DNA of 64,000 bases from Coptis chinensis (lineage: Eukaryota > Streptophyta > Magnoliopsida > Ranunculales > Ranunculaceae), in contig JADFTS010000058.1 in the NCBI GenBank assembly GCA_015680905.1, forward strand, positions 186,001 to 250,000, written 5' to 3'. A model generated the notes under the pieces. That model worked only from the letters and a program-made list of their open reading frames with translations. It was not told where the DNA came from and ran no database searches. The position numbers and the translations under genes are program-made. Shown here piece by piece: positions 36,101 through 46,240 of this stretch; position 1 is the stretch's first letter; each line of letters begins with the position of its first letter.

Positions 36101-37389
36101 GGGGGTGAGGCAATCGGTCATGGGGCTGCTCCCCGAGGTGAACTGGTCTGGTTTCAAGGCAAAGGTCGCAGATGTTATAGAAGACAATAAATGGAAGTTC
36201 CCAGAGGCAGTAGCTGAAGTATTCACTCGTCTGGGCATAGACTTGTCTTCCATCCCACAACCTAGTGGGGAAGAGGATATTCGTATTTGGAAACCAGAAA
36301 TAGATGGAACTTTCACGGTTCAGTCTGCGTTTGAAGCTATTAGACGGAAGAAGAACAAGATCTCCTGGCATAGGAAGCTTTGGGCAGTGCATTTACACCC
36401 CAGAACAGCTTGTATTGCATGGAAGCTTTTGCACAAGGCGGTACCAACAGATGACAGGGTGAAAAAGGTAGGGGTAAATCTTGCTTCACGATGTCACTTC
36501 TACCATCAAGAGGAGGAAAACGCTCAGCACATGTTATGGGACTGCAGCAAGGCTCGAGAAATTTGTGCATGGGCAACAGACTTGTTCGAACTGAATATTC
36601 GGGATCATAGCTTTAAAGATTTACAGAGAATAGCAAAAGGGAGAAGCTCTATCGTTCAAGACTTGTGGAACGCGCCATTGTCCACATTATGGTGCAGGTA
36701 TGGAAAACTCGGAACCGAGAGCACTTCGAGGACATACCTATCCGCTTGAGTTTCATTATGAGAGAAGTGCTGAAGGGGATCAAGGTTTTGGGCTGGCTGT
36801 CACAAGGCAGAAAACGCAATGACATGCAAGAATTTTGCATTCTTGATAGGTTGGACGTACATGTGAAAAGCGCACCAGCACAGTTGATCCAAGAAGTGCA
36901 CTGGGTCGCTCCAGTGGGCAATGTCATCAAATGCAACACCGATGGATCTGCCCAGGGAGTTCCTAGTAAGGGCGGGGCTGGTATGGTATGCCGGAATAAG
37001 GAGTTAGCTGTGGTTGGGGTTCTGGCTGTGGGTCTAGGTCGGCAGAGGCGACTATCATGCGAATGCAATGACCATAGTCATGGCAGCCGCAGAAAGCGGT
37101 GGAGATGGATTGGGGTTGCATATGGATTGAAGCCGACTCAGAAGCTGCTGTAAAAGCATTCAATGGCGAAGCAATCCCATGGAGGTTTCGAGCGAGATGG
37201 AAGCGAGCAATTGCCCGTTTACAACACTGGAAGCTATCACATGTCTGGAGAGAATGCAACTTTAGCGCGGATGTAGCAGCAAGGAAGGGATCCACTTTAT
37301 TGAATGATACTTCAATATGGTACTCTAGTAGACCAGACTTTGTCTCTAAGATAGAATGTCCCTTTAGGACATATTATCATTTTGGTTGA
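33172..37389 (+). pseudogene. LINE ORF2: endonuclease, RT, zinc domain, RNase H; broken
   Basis: Residues about 35-265 of the first frame form an apurinic-type endonuclease with MNISYWNIRG, CLAEP, AGDFNMV and ISDHSPIV, which are the catalytic Asn, Glu, Asp/Asn and Asp/His motifs. The RT begins near 34600 (SSPGSDGF), continues with HYRPLCLSN (34805), IGLKLDIAQAFDTLSWEF, GLRQGDPLSP, and FADD at about 35340. A zinc-binding CHFYHQEEENAQHMLWDC lies near 36490, and an RNase H with NTDGSAQG, IEADSEAAV and NFSADVAARKG lies from 36930 to 37300. Lesions are a TAG at 34543, several frameshifts at 34680-34900, a TGA at 35161 and frameshifts near 36090, 36700 and 37090. The copy cannot move on its own. 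Confidence 0.85.
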
Positions 37390-37830
37390 TACAGTATGTA
37401 ACTTGTATTGTCTTTGACAATTTCTTCTTTAATAAATTTCCTTACTTGCGTGCAAAAAAAAAGACTGAGTACACACATAAGCCTTGATTGAGAATTTTGT
37501 CAATTTTTACTATCTCCCATCATCATCTATGAGTCTTTGCAGCAATATAGTTAGCAATGGAGACCGTCTGTTGGAGTAAGCACTAAGTAGGTAAGGAATT
37601 TCTCTCTCTGACAAATACTATCATTCTTGAACATGCTATTGATTGATTTTGTGGGTATATCACCTGAAAACCATCACGAGACTATAACTCGTCCTTTTTG
37701 GGGAACTTAAAGGTTTAAAGCCTTATTGTATATGGTAAATGCAATCGCGATGCCTGCGAAAGTAAGTTAGGATTTTATTTTTTGTTATTAGGATGTGATT
37801 TTGATCACTTATCTATTTTTTTTTATCTTA

Positions 37831-37867
37831 TTTGCTAAGAGACTAGCAAAAGGCTAGTTGGGAGTTG
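37831..37867 (+). promoter_or_regulatory. Hairpin and polypurine tract before the element II 3' LTR
   Basis: tttgcta-agagac-tagcaaa (37831-37850) is a perfect 7-bp stem, followed by aggctagttgggagttg up to the LTR. The position is the same as in element I, but the loop is AGAGAC rather than AGGA. Confidence 0.6.
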
Positions 37868-39575
37868 TGATAAGTGCTCAAAAGGTGCAATTTAACCCTC
37901 GATTATGCCTCTTGTTTAGCCATCTTAGTGGACTAATAGTGTTTATAAGTTGTGTTTTAAGATTCTATAGGTGAAAAAGAGAGTTTTGTAGAATATTAGA
38001 GGGGTAAAACGGAGCAATTCGGAGCATTAAGGATCACATGGGAAGCCCGTGGACAATCATGGAGAAGGCCAAGGAATTGGAGCTATTAAAGATGCGACTT
38101 GGACCTATTTAAAAGCCTATTTGGAAGCCCAAGGCCAAAGAATTCGTTGCTTGGACCAAAGCCCGCAAAAGAGGATAGAAGGATAGAGCAGAAAAGACAA
38201 AATAGGCTTACGCATCTGGGATGCATGGATCGAGCTTCTAGACGCATTGATCGCGTCTGAGATGCATGAATAGTGCGCCCAGACGCATGGATCGACACTG
38301 TAGCCAATTTCTTCTCAGTTTTGGAGACGAAGTTGGACTTTGAAAGAAGTCTATTTGTATTAGGAAACAAATGACGGTTTGGAATACTTCTAGAGCTCAT
38401 TATAACCTCTATAAATAGAGGACCTAAGTGCCTCATATAATTTGCCAATTCACTTATACTCTTGTCTCCAGAACTTGAGGAAGAGAGAGATTAATAATAA
38501 AAGATCGGTTTTAACTAGCTGAGTCTTAATAAATTAGTCTTTCTAGTCTTATGTTCTTCGACTCTTCTTCTTCTCGTTCTTTGTGTTCTTCCTTCTTTAT
38601 GGAAGGCTAATCTTCTCCTTCAAGGGAGAAGATGAAGCCAGTGCTTTAGGCTGAGTCTTAATAAATTAGTCTTTCTAGTCTTATGTTCTTCGACTCTTCT
38701 TCTTCTCGTTCTTTGTGTTCTTCATTCTTTATGGAAGGCTAATCTTCTTCTTCAAGAGAGAAGATGAAGCCAGTGCTTAGGGTTTGTTGATTTTTCTAGT
38801 TCATGGTGTTCTTCAATCAGGTTCGTTCTTTGTGTTTTTAGTTATTAGTTTCATTGCCCAGACCAGGAGATGGAAGTATAGATTAAGGTTTTTATTTATT
38901 GCAATCGAATATCATGCTAGTTTAGGGTTTTATTTATTGCAATTGAATATTTGCTACTAACATACTTTTATTTATTGCAATTGAATATAATGCTAGAATA
39001 GGGTTTTATTTATTGTAATTGAATATTATACTATTATTCTCTACTTTTCTTCTAGTTGTGTATTGTTTTAGAGTAAGGAAAGTATTCCTTGTGTTTGCCT
39101 TAGATGGTGATTCATTGAATAATTTCCCAAGCTCACATAAAAGGAAAGAAGATACTAGTAACATGAACATAGGAACAACCTTAAGTAGAGTTATTCGTTA
39201 ACAATGTTTCATCCAACAGGGCATCGGCACTCGCTCGATTGTCTAATTGTAGTCTACTTGTAAGAACAACCATGAAGCAGAAGGTCATAGATCAAAAGTA
39301 TTAGTAGATTCTAATCTCTTGAATTCCCTCTCTTATAAATTCTCAATAGTTTAGTTAATTTAGTTTAGTTTAGCATTAGAATCTATAATATATATAATAA
39401 TAGTTTTTAATCCCTCAAACCCCCTTTCCAGTCCTGTCCTTCATATAAACATACACTTAAAAGTGGAACGATACCCTACTCATCTTTTACTTATTGAAGG
39501 ATAATTAGATTTTGATACACTTCTGTTTTGTTCAACGACCATATATCATCTCATAACACAAAAAGAAGGTTGTCA
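37868..39575 (+). repeat. 3' LTR of element II
   Basis: TGATAAGTGCTC to TGTCA. Compared with the 5' LTR it has an extra unit of about 40 bp in the cgcgtctgagatgcatg region (38240-38300), which the 5' copy has lost or never gained. The 132-bp duplication is at 38518 and 38650; the TATA candidate is at 38410-38417. Confidence 0.9.
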
Positions 39576-39580
39576 CCTTG

Positions 39581-39830
39581 CCCGAAGGCTCTCGCCAATA
39601 CGCCATTTTGAGTAGACCCAACCGCCTCCACTTTGTCCATGAAGACTTGCTTTCGCTTCTCAGTCCACCCATCATAGCAGCACCCAGTCTCTAGCCCAAA
39701 GGCCCATCACATAATTACACAAGAAAGAAATCCCAACCAACATTTGGAGGGATTCGAACTTGCAACATATATCTCCCATGAGAAAAGAGGTACATAACCA
39801 ATTGAGCTAGAAGCTCTTGTGTTGAATGAA
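39581..39830 (-). mobile_element. SINE-like tRNA-derived remnant
   Basis: On the minus strand, tagctcaattgg (A box, near 39805) is followed by gttcgaatccc (B box, near 39755), spaced as in a tRNA. The body reads on toward the element II LTR. The sequence left of the 5' LTR (24430-24512) has related phrases (gcccgaag(g/a)ctc), so element II may have inserted into the SINE or its neighbour. No clear A tail or target duplication was found. Confidence 0.45.
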
Positions 39831-39874
39831 ATAAACTACAATGACATCTTTATATATATATATAAAGTATGGCT

Positions 39875-39891
39875 CAAGTATGGCTTGGATA

Positions 39892-39948
<57 letters not shown>

Positions 39949-39960
39949 AAGCCATACTTG
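39875..39960. repeat. AT microsatellite between perfect inverted arms
   Basis: caagtatggcttggatat (39875-39892) and atatccaagccatacttg (39943-39960) are exact reverse complements around about 50 bp of (TA)n. The whole stretch can fold as one long hairpin or cruciform. A second (TA) run lies at 39850-39863. Confidence 0.85.
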
Positions 39961-40611
39961 ATTAATAAGGAATTAAACTAGACTTCTAAATCTAATTAAA
40001 CTCTAAATAGATGTCAAATTGGTCTATTTATTTTTTCGAATAAAATAAGATGTTGTACTATACTGAATATTAAATTTAGTTTGTGTTGCCTTTGTTTGGA
40101 GTTTGGGGCAATGACCAAAATATCAAATTCAAGCAATATATCATGTACCCCAAAAATCGAGATATATTAGATATTTAACAAGTATTTGACAATGTCAAAC
40201 ATGAACTAAATACTCAAAACTTGATATTAAGCTAGTAACTAGTTTGATATTTAACCCCATCAAACTTGATACTAGCTTAACATGTCAAACTTGATGTGGT
40301 CAAGCACTTTGGTCTGCCAAAGTAAGGATGACACAGACAATGTATCATACATACCTGTCATTCGTTGTCTACAACATGTGAGAAAAATGTATCTACTTGG
40401 GTAGCCGCCTCTAAACTAGGCTTCCTGTCATACAAATCCAGAGACATGGTAATTCAAAGACATAAATCCAGTAAGTCATGGCATTCCAAAGACAAATAAT
40501 TCCAACAATTCAGTCATCCGAAGACACATAATTCCAACAAATCATTGTCATCCAATGACAAAAATTTCACCAAATTCATATAGTTAATTACATTAAGCAA
40601 CAAATAGTTAA
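39961..40611. other. Non-coding flank with repeat-family traces
   Basis: aattggtctatttatttt...gaataaaataagatgt (40016-40056) matches 22985-23025, and gccaaagtaaggatgacac (near 40315) matches the 239-bp family. The two loci therefore share an older duplicated segment. No gene seen. Confidence 0.5.
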
Positions 40612-41367
40612 TTACTTGTCCAATTCTAAATTACGAAGTTGCAGTAACAGATCACGGCATGCACTAGCACTTTCCTGGGCAACACAAAGTTCAGCAGCCA
40701 AGGTGTTCTGTACCGTACAATCGATCACTTCTCAAATACGTAGATGCCTTTTAGATGTAGAACTGGACCCTTGTTCACGTCTTTTAGAAGTAGAACTAGA
40801 ACATTGTTCTGAGATTGGTGTTCTACTATCAACCCAATAGACAAACCCACAACTTTTTGATTGATCCTGTAGTTAAATGTTGGAAGTTTACAACCCAATT
40901 AGATAAAAATGTTTAATAAGAAATAAAAATAAAATGATACACAATTTATTCCTTACAATTCTGTCATACACAACTAATCTCGGGCAAATACAATATCGCC
41001 ATTTTTTGTTTTTTCCATTCCCAGTCACACCAAATACCTTACAAAGACCACCTCCACAAAGACATAACACGGCTTTATCGGCCCATAGGAAAAAATCACA
41101 ACTTGATTTTTGGGATTTATTTGAAGATTTAAGCATCCCAGGCTTCTAAAATAACCCAAAATACATGTTAAAATCACCAGTTAGAATCCAATATAAAATT
41201 CTTCAATAACTTAAATTAGTAACAATAAACAAAAATGGCTCACCCAATTGGGGCAGTTATAATACTGCCGACCTAGATTGTCATTGCTTCTTGATACGTG
41301 TAAACATGACGCGTCAAGAGGACAATAACATCTTAAAAATTGGGGGGATTATGTTTTCCTCGGCCAT
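40612..41367 (-). pseudogene. Tandem GRF zinc-finger gene, degenerate
   Basis: Three minus-strand exons: 41244-41367 (ATG at 41367), 40957-41145 and 40612-40866, with GTGAGC and GTAAGG donors and TTTTAG and CTACAG acceptors. GRF finger 1 spans exons 1-2: RCYCPLDASCL, NLGRQYYNCPNW, then SSCDFFLWAD. GRF finger 2 spans exons 2-3: LCLCGGGLCKV, WRYCICPRL, then SCGFVYWVD. Exon 3 goes on with a duplicated SSSTSKR element and a coiled-coil-like end (AAELCVAQESASA, LLLQLRNLELDK). GRF fingers bind single-stranded nucleic acid. Frame breaks lie between the ATG and finger 1 (near 41342-41350) and in exon 3 near 40735. Confidence 0.6.
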
Positions 41368-42499
41368 CCTTTTCTAGCTTACAAAAAAATCAAACCCTAG
41401 TAAAATTAAATAAATAAATTTAACTCACTAATATCAAAATCAATTATTGAAATTAACACCTGAGAACGGAAGAGCAAACAACCAGAAGTGGTACGTTGGT
41501 GTTGTGGGTAGAGGAAAGTAGTAGTGGAAAAATTTAAGGAACAAAAAATAAAACAGACTTTAATAAACAAATGGTACAAAGAGATCGTGACCAACCTTAT
41601 CCAGGATGTTTATGCCAGCTGATATAGAAACAGATTAACAATGACAAACAACCTTCATATGTATTTACAAGACCAAACCAACCACTGTACACGTAATCAA
41701 CTAATATGACAACAATCATGAATAAAATTATGAACTGAGACAAAACAAACAAAATTATTTAAGGATAAGTAAAATCAACTAATATGACAAGCAAGATGGA
41801 TAAAAGTATGAGCCGAGAAAGAACGAATAAAAATTATTACTAAACATACATATATTATTAGTTTGCTAACAATATAAAAGTAATTGAAAAATCAAGGCGT
41901 AACAACTCAACCTTTAGTACAAAGTTAGTTTGCTAATTCAAACATTGCCGAGACAATTTTAATTACTAACACGCATTACATTCATAATTTCAATTACAAA
42001 TTATCTGAGAACACTGTTTCTCTGTCAGAAATGTCATCCCATGACTCCATCCCCTTACGTCTAGGTGTCTACCATTGGCCAAGAGGAGAGTACAAATGTA
42101 GCATGCACACAGGTTTCCAAGTGACATCCCATAAACCTAAACATTTATTTCTATATCCACTCATAGTTAGTGTCTTAACCTATGCATACAAGCAGTCCAA
42201 TAACCCATGTACCTTGATTGATGCTGCTTTCTTCAATTCTCAATGTGTGTCCAGATCCATTTATACTATAACTTGTGTTTATACCAAGATTATGGCATCA
42301 ATTTGCATATAAACATCAAATACACGGATCTCCAGAAGAAACCCAGATAAATATTATATACTATATTGAAATACTAAAAACAAATGAAAAAAAAAAGAGA
42401 AAAAAAAAAAAAAAAAAAAAAAGAAAGAAAATTTTTTAGAAAAATTTTAGGTCGATTTAAATCAAACTAACTTGAAACCAATAAGAAATAAGAAAAATC
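41368..42499. other. AT-rich DNA without a supported gene
   Basis: Upstream side of the GRF gene. A 93-codon plus-strand frame at 42031-42312 has no recognisable domain and I do not count it. A long A-rich run lies at 42386-42432. Confidence 0.4.
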
Positions 42500-42785
42500 T
42501 AATACCTGTCATGCTGAACCCCTCTTAAAACTCAATGATTGGAATTAGGGATTTGAGACGAGAGTGTAAAGAAAAGAAAGAAAGAGATGATGATATTTTT
42601 ATAGAGCTTCTACTATGCGTAGGGTGAAATTGATTAGAGAATGTCGTCAAAATTGAAGTGAACGGTTGGATTTTATGTTTGACCGGAGGGAGAATGAAAG
42701 TAGCGCTAAAGTGGAAAACCTTTTTTTTTCTTGTTTTTTTTTTGTTAACTTGTTTGTCAACTTGTTCACTCATTCTTCTGGTTTT
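42500..42785. repeat. Segment duplicated at 43670-43860, copy 1
   Basis: Shared order: gatgattggaatta(g/a)ggatttgaga, gaaagtagcg(c/a)taaagtggaaa, a T-rich run, gttaac(t/c)tgttt, caacttgttcact. Copy 1 carries about 100 bp more in the middle. Its position upstream of the minus-strand GRF gene suggests a duplicated promoter or 5' leader. Confidence 0.6.
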
Positions 42786-43669
42786 TCTAGTAGATAATGC
42801 TAAGCTATCACTACTTGTTTAAATTGTTGTTCTGTCCTACTGAAGACCAAAACAAGGAGATAACTAGATAAGACTATGAATTGGTCTAAATCATGACTGC
42901 TTCAAAGTAAATACACAACTTGACATACTCATTTGAGGAACTAGAAGAAGTAATGTTCGAGTTATATTCACTAATACTCAACAGTTATTTGGTGATGAAC
43001 TGATGATAAAACTGGAAGAAAAACTCCTTGAGTACTCGGCTGATTAGGCCCGATTAGCTGATGAGCCGAGTAATTGTGTTCACTATTTCAACTATTTCAA
43101 TGTTAAACATTGAACTCGACATTTCGCCGATTCGACCAACCCTCGATTCTGTAAAGTTCTACACTTTAATCCTATTTTTTTTAGTTGATTGACTATTTTA
43201 ATTGTTTATTGATTGATTGGGTTCTTAATTGGCTTCATTATGTTGGTATTTCAAAGTTAAATATATTTAATAATTATTTGTAAAAAATATTGTGTTATGA
43301 AAAATCGTCCGATTAATCCTAATTAATCCCCGACCGATTACACCTACTCGCTACTCGCTCTTCAAACGAGTAGCGATTTAATTGCACAGATAATGCCTAA
43401 AATGAAGGAAACTAACCAACTGACGGACTATAGACATTAGACCTATGATTCTAGATTATGCACACATAACATAAACAAACACCCAATCCCAACAACCAAC
43501 TAATGCTTAAACCAAAATGAAATCTTAAACCAAACAATCCCCAATCAAACTCATAGTTTCTAAAAGAAATCGACTAAAACAGTAAGTTTAACTAATTGCC
43601 CACAAAACAAAAAAAAACCAACTGATTCATGAAGAATTTGGGTTAAAAAGAGATAGAGAGAGAGAGAGT

Positions 43670-43860
43670 ACCTTTTGTGAGCAGACGGTGGGTTGATGTG
43701 ACAACAACCCTCGATGATTGGAATTAAGGATTTGAGAATGTAAGAACACTAAACGAAAGTAGCGATAAAGTGGAAATTTTTGCGTTTTTTCTTTCTTTCT
43801 TTGTTAACCTGTTTTGGACAACTTGTTCACTAATTGTTCCGGTTTTACCCTCGCACAACA
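43670..43860. repeat. Segment duplicated at 42500-42785, copy 2
   Basis: The shorter copy, with the same outer blocks, preceded by an agagagag run. Between the copies (42790-43660) I see AT-rich DNA only. Confidence 0.6.
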
Positions 43861-44152
43861 TGTGGCTGAGAAGGCTGCGCACCACATCTATAGTGCAGCA
43901 TGCATACTCTAGAAGCCCTATAATAATAATATCTCACATGCAATGAGTTATGATCAGGAATGGTAAAACAATCAATCATTTATAGAGTCGCAGATTGTAT
44001 GTTTTAAATAATGTCATTATTCTAATGAAACCAATGTTGTATATATGCTAGTCCTTTCTTCATTGAAGAAATTCAAGCGATGTGACTAATTATTTGTCTT
44101 AGGCTTCAATGCTTCATTATAGCATAAGTTTGTTTTTCACTTTTTGGACTAA

Positions 44153-44503
44153 TTCAGTGACTATGTTTGTATCCAAAAAATTTGTAGGATTTTAAGTGCT
44201 CAGTTTGATTTTTCCGAGAGCCAATTCCTTGTTCAAAAATGGACAGCGTCAAACTCAATCGAACCTCGCATAGAGACCGTTAGGATTGATCTGATAAAGA
44301 ACTCATCTTCTATTTATCATCTTAACAGGACACACGACAAAGCTTCCATTCTAAAATGTCACCATGCTGGCAGCTTTAGCGGTAATGTAAGAAAGAATGG
44401 TGGCAGGTGGTCGGTAGGTAAGTCATGGGATCAATGCCCAATTGGTATGTTGTCTTGTGTGCTGGACTCTGCAGGTACGCACGCACTCTTCCTATCTTCA
44501 TAG
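44153..44503 (+). CDS. Exon-like open frame, unrecognised
   Basis: A stop-free frame of 116 codons between TAA (44150) and TAG (44501) has no ATG near its start, but a TTGTAG acceptor-like site lies near 44190. It reads through FDFSESQFLVQKW, RIDLIKNSSSIYHLN and GGRWSVGKSWDQCP. The composition looks like protein rather than AT-rich noise, and a GTACGC donor-like site occurs near 44475. I do not recognise a family. It could be one exon of a broken or transposon-captured gene; nothing clear joins it on either side. Confidence 0.3.
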   Translation, partial: FSDYVCIQKICRILSAQFDFSESQFLVQKWTASNSIEPRIETVRIDLIKNSSSIYHLNRTHDKASILKCHHAGSFSGNVRKNGGRWSVGKSWDQCPIGMLSCVLDSAGTHALFLSS

Positions 44504-45140
44504 GGCCGGCCAACAACCTGCTCGAGTTTATGGGAATTGAATTCCTCTATTGGAAAGACATGGCAGTCATGATGTTGGACTGTTAGGAGAAAAAGGGATC
44601 TGATTGAAGAGAGGGCTGCAGTTGAGGATGGTCAAGCAGATGACACCGATTTGTTACTAAAACACTTGCTATTGTGTCTTCTAGCTTCCAGGATTTTGCT
44701 ACACTGACCTACTTTTTAGACCTCACTCACTATTTGGATAACGTTGGTTTGCATTGCAATACACACGGACACATATCTCTATGTAAATCAATAATTATGA
44801 CTTTTGACACATCAGTAGGTCCAAATAGTAGGTCAAATAAGTGGGTCGGTCTAGCATTCTGGAGTCTGCTCTAATTAATTTTGAAGTTGCATATTCTTGC
44901 AATGTATGAGTTCTCCTAGTGGAGCATTCTGGCAAAAGTTGCAAGAGTTTGTTCACCCGTTCATAACTAGAAATGGGCGAAGCAGAGTCAACTAAAAAGT
45001 AGAATCACTAATTTAGTAGTAATCAATTGTATTCGAGTTCAAAGCAATATACAGAAATTGTTCGTTACATCATAATAACAAAGACAATTCACAATTGATA
45101 TCAAGAAAAAACAAATCACCCCAAGCATTATTCTAGCAAG

Positions 45141-45902
45141 TCATATCCCCACTCTCTGTATTTTGTTGTCACCTGTATCTGTAGGTCCACTGCTAGCGCC
45201 ATATGAGTAACCAACACCAAAAATAAAAACAAAGAACGATAACATGAGTAGTGCTCCACAAATATACATAAGCAAGTTATCAGTACGTGATGCTTTCCCT
45301 TTGGATGATGCTTCAGTTGATTCACTTGGGTTGACGTTGTTGCTGTTATTGTCGTCCTTCTTGACATCTTCATCTAACCAAGGATAGTCGATGATCTGAT
45401 AACCGGGATCAAAGAAGTCCTCCACACCATGCACAATCACATTGTCATCGGCATATATATCCCACTGTTTGATTTTGACGCCGTTAATGGAAGCTCTTGC
45501 ATTGTGTACAAGTGGATGACCATCAAGAAGGGTGTTAATCCTGGTTCCATTTGCGGGTGGTGTAGATTCCAACTGAACCCTCTCTAAATACATAGGAGTA
45601 ACGTGGTATCGAAGAAGGGAAAAGGGAGGATCTAGGTACCCAAAATACTTGGTAGACATAAACGACTTGTCAGGTGCAACGAAGATAGTAAATCCCGCTG
45701 GGGTATAGTTTCCACTCAAAGCGGAGGCAATCTGTGCTGTTGTGTTTCTTCCTAGGATCAAAGTAATGGACATAGTAAGGTATCCCGCATCAAAAACTAC
45801 TTTTGCAATATTGTTGACCCGTGGATATGATTCCACTGTCGTAGACAAACTTGAGACAAGAACAAGGAAGAAAGCTAATCGAAGAAACTTTGTTGAAGGC
45901 AT
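45141..45902 (-). CDS. Fasciclin-like (FAS1) membrane-anchored protein
   Basis: A single-exon intact gene of 253 codons from the ATG at 45902 (MPSTKFLRLAFF); an in-frame ATG at 45989 would add 29 residues. I prefer 45902 because it gives a normal signal peptide (hydrophobic residues about 7-20, then TTVESYP). One FAS1 domain follows at about residues 30-180, with FTIFVAPDKSF (H1) and NVIVHGVEDFF (H2). Sites such as GRNTTAQ and PPANGT allow N-glycosylation. A polar Asn/Asp/Ser linker and a hydrophobic segment (MYICGALLMLSFFVFIF, about residues 215-235) follow, so it should be anchored by a transmembrane helix, not GPI. FAS1 proteins act in cell-wall adhesion; the closest class is the single-FAS1 fasciclin-like arabinogalactan group 19-21. 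It has no lesions, unlike its neighbours. Confidence 0.85.
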   Translation of the reverse strand: MPSTKFLRLAFFLVLVSSLSTTVESYPRVNNIAKVVFDAGYLTMSITLILGRNTTAQIASALSGNYTPAGFTIFVAPDKSFMSTKYFGYLDPPFSLLRYHVTPMYLERVQLESTPPANGTRINTLLDGHPLVHNARASINGVKIKQWDIYADDNVIVHGVEDFFDPGYQIIDYPWLDEDVKKDDNNSNNVNPSESTEASSKGKASRTDNLLMYICGALLMLSFFVFIFGVGYSYGASSGPTDTGDNKIQRVGI

Positions 45903-46031
45903 GATGAAACGTAGAACAAAGTTACACAGGTCTGGCTGGTAAGAGGTAATAAGTATTTTTTGTGATTGAAGCTGGTAAGTGGAGAGCAATAATATGCATT
46001 AATTGACCACCACACACCAGAGACTATTAAT

Positions 46032-46041
46032 TATTTATATA
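46032..46041 (-). promoter_or_regulatory. TATA box of the fasciclin-like gene
   Basis: The minus strand reads tatataaata, 130 bp before the ATG at 45902 and 43 bp before the one at 45989. Transcription would start about 30 bp downstream, which leaves a leader of about 100 nt for the preferred start. Confidence 0.5.
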
Positions 46042-46240
46042 GGAAAGCTGTTCAATTAGTTAGAAATGGTTTCCAAGTTATATTATTACTTGGATTCCTA
46101 AGCCGAAATACAACTCAAAAGCTAGAAAAGAAGTTTCATTTAGTAAGTTTGGACTTCTTCTAGGAAATACATGCAACCAAAACAAGAAATGCAAATGCAA
46201 ATCCGAATTAAAATTGAACTTCCATGACGCAAATGGATTA

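Larger units (their letters stand above)
31470..37462 (+). mobile_element. Plant L1-type LINE nested in element II
   Basis: About 5.99 kb between 17-bp target duplications, with a 3' aataaa (near 37430) and a short A tract. The order is 5' UTR, ORF1 (31693-32952), ORF2 with endonuclease, RT, zinc domain and RNase H (33172-37389), as in plant L1 elements. Near full length; same strand as element II. Confidence 0.9.
24513..39575 (+). mobile_element. Element II: non-autonomous Ty3-type LTR retrotransposon with nested LINE
   Basis: LTRs of about 1.7 kb begin TGATAAGTGCTCAAA and end TGTCA. The flanking 5-mers cctag (24508-24512) and ccttg (39576-39580) differ at one base and are a likely target duplication. 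A tRNA-Asp-type primer site lies at 26186. The internal part encodes gag and protease only; RT, RNase H and integrase are absent apart from those of the nested LINE. Without the LINE and one LINE target copy the element is about 9.05 kb. It shares design but not sequence identity with element I. Confidence 0.9.

Noticed and set aside
42031-42312. 93-codon plus-strand frame
   Set aside because: No recognisable domain, no splice or promoter context, and AT-rich flanks; likely chance.
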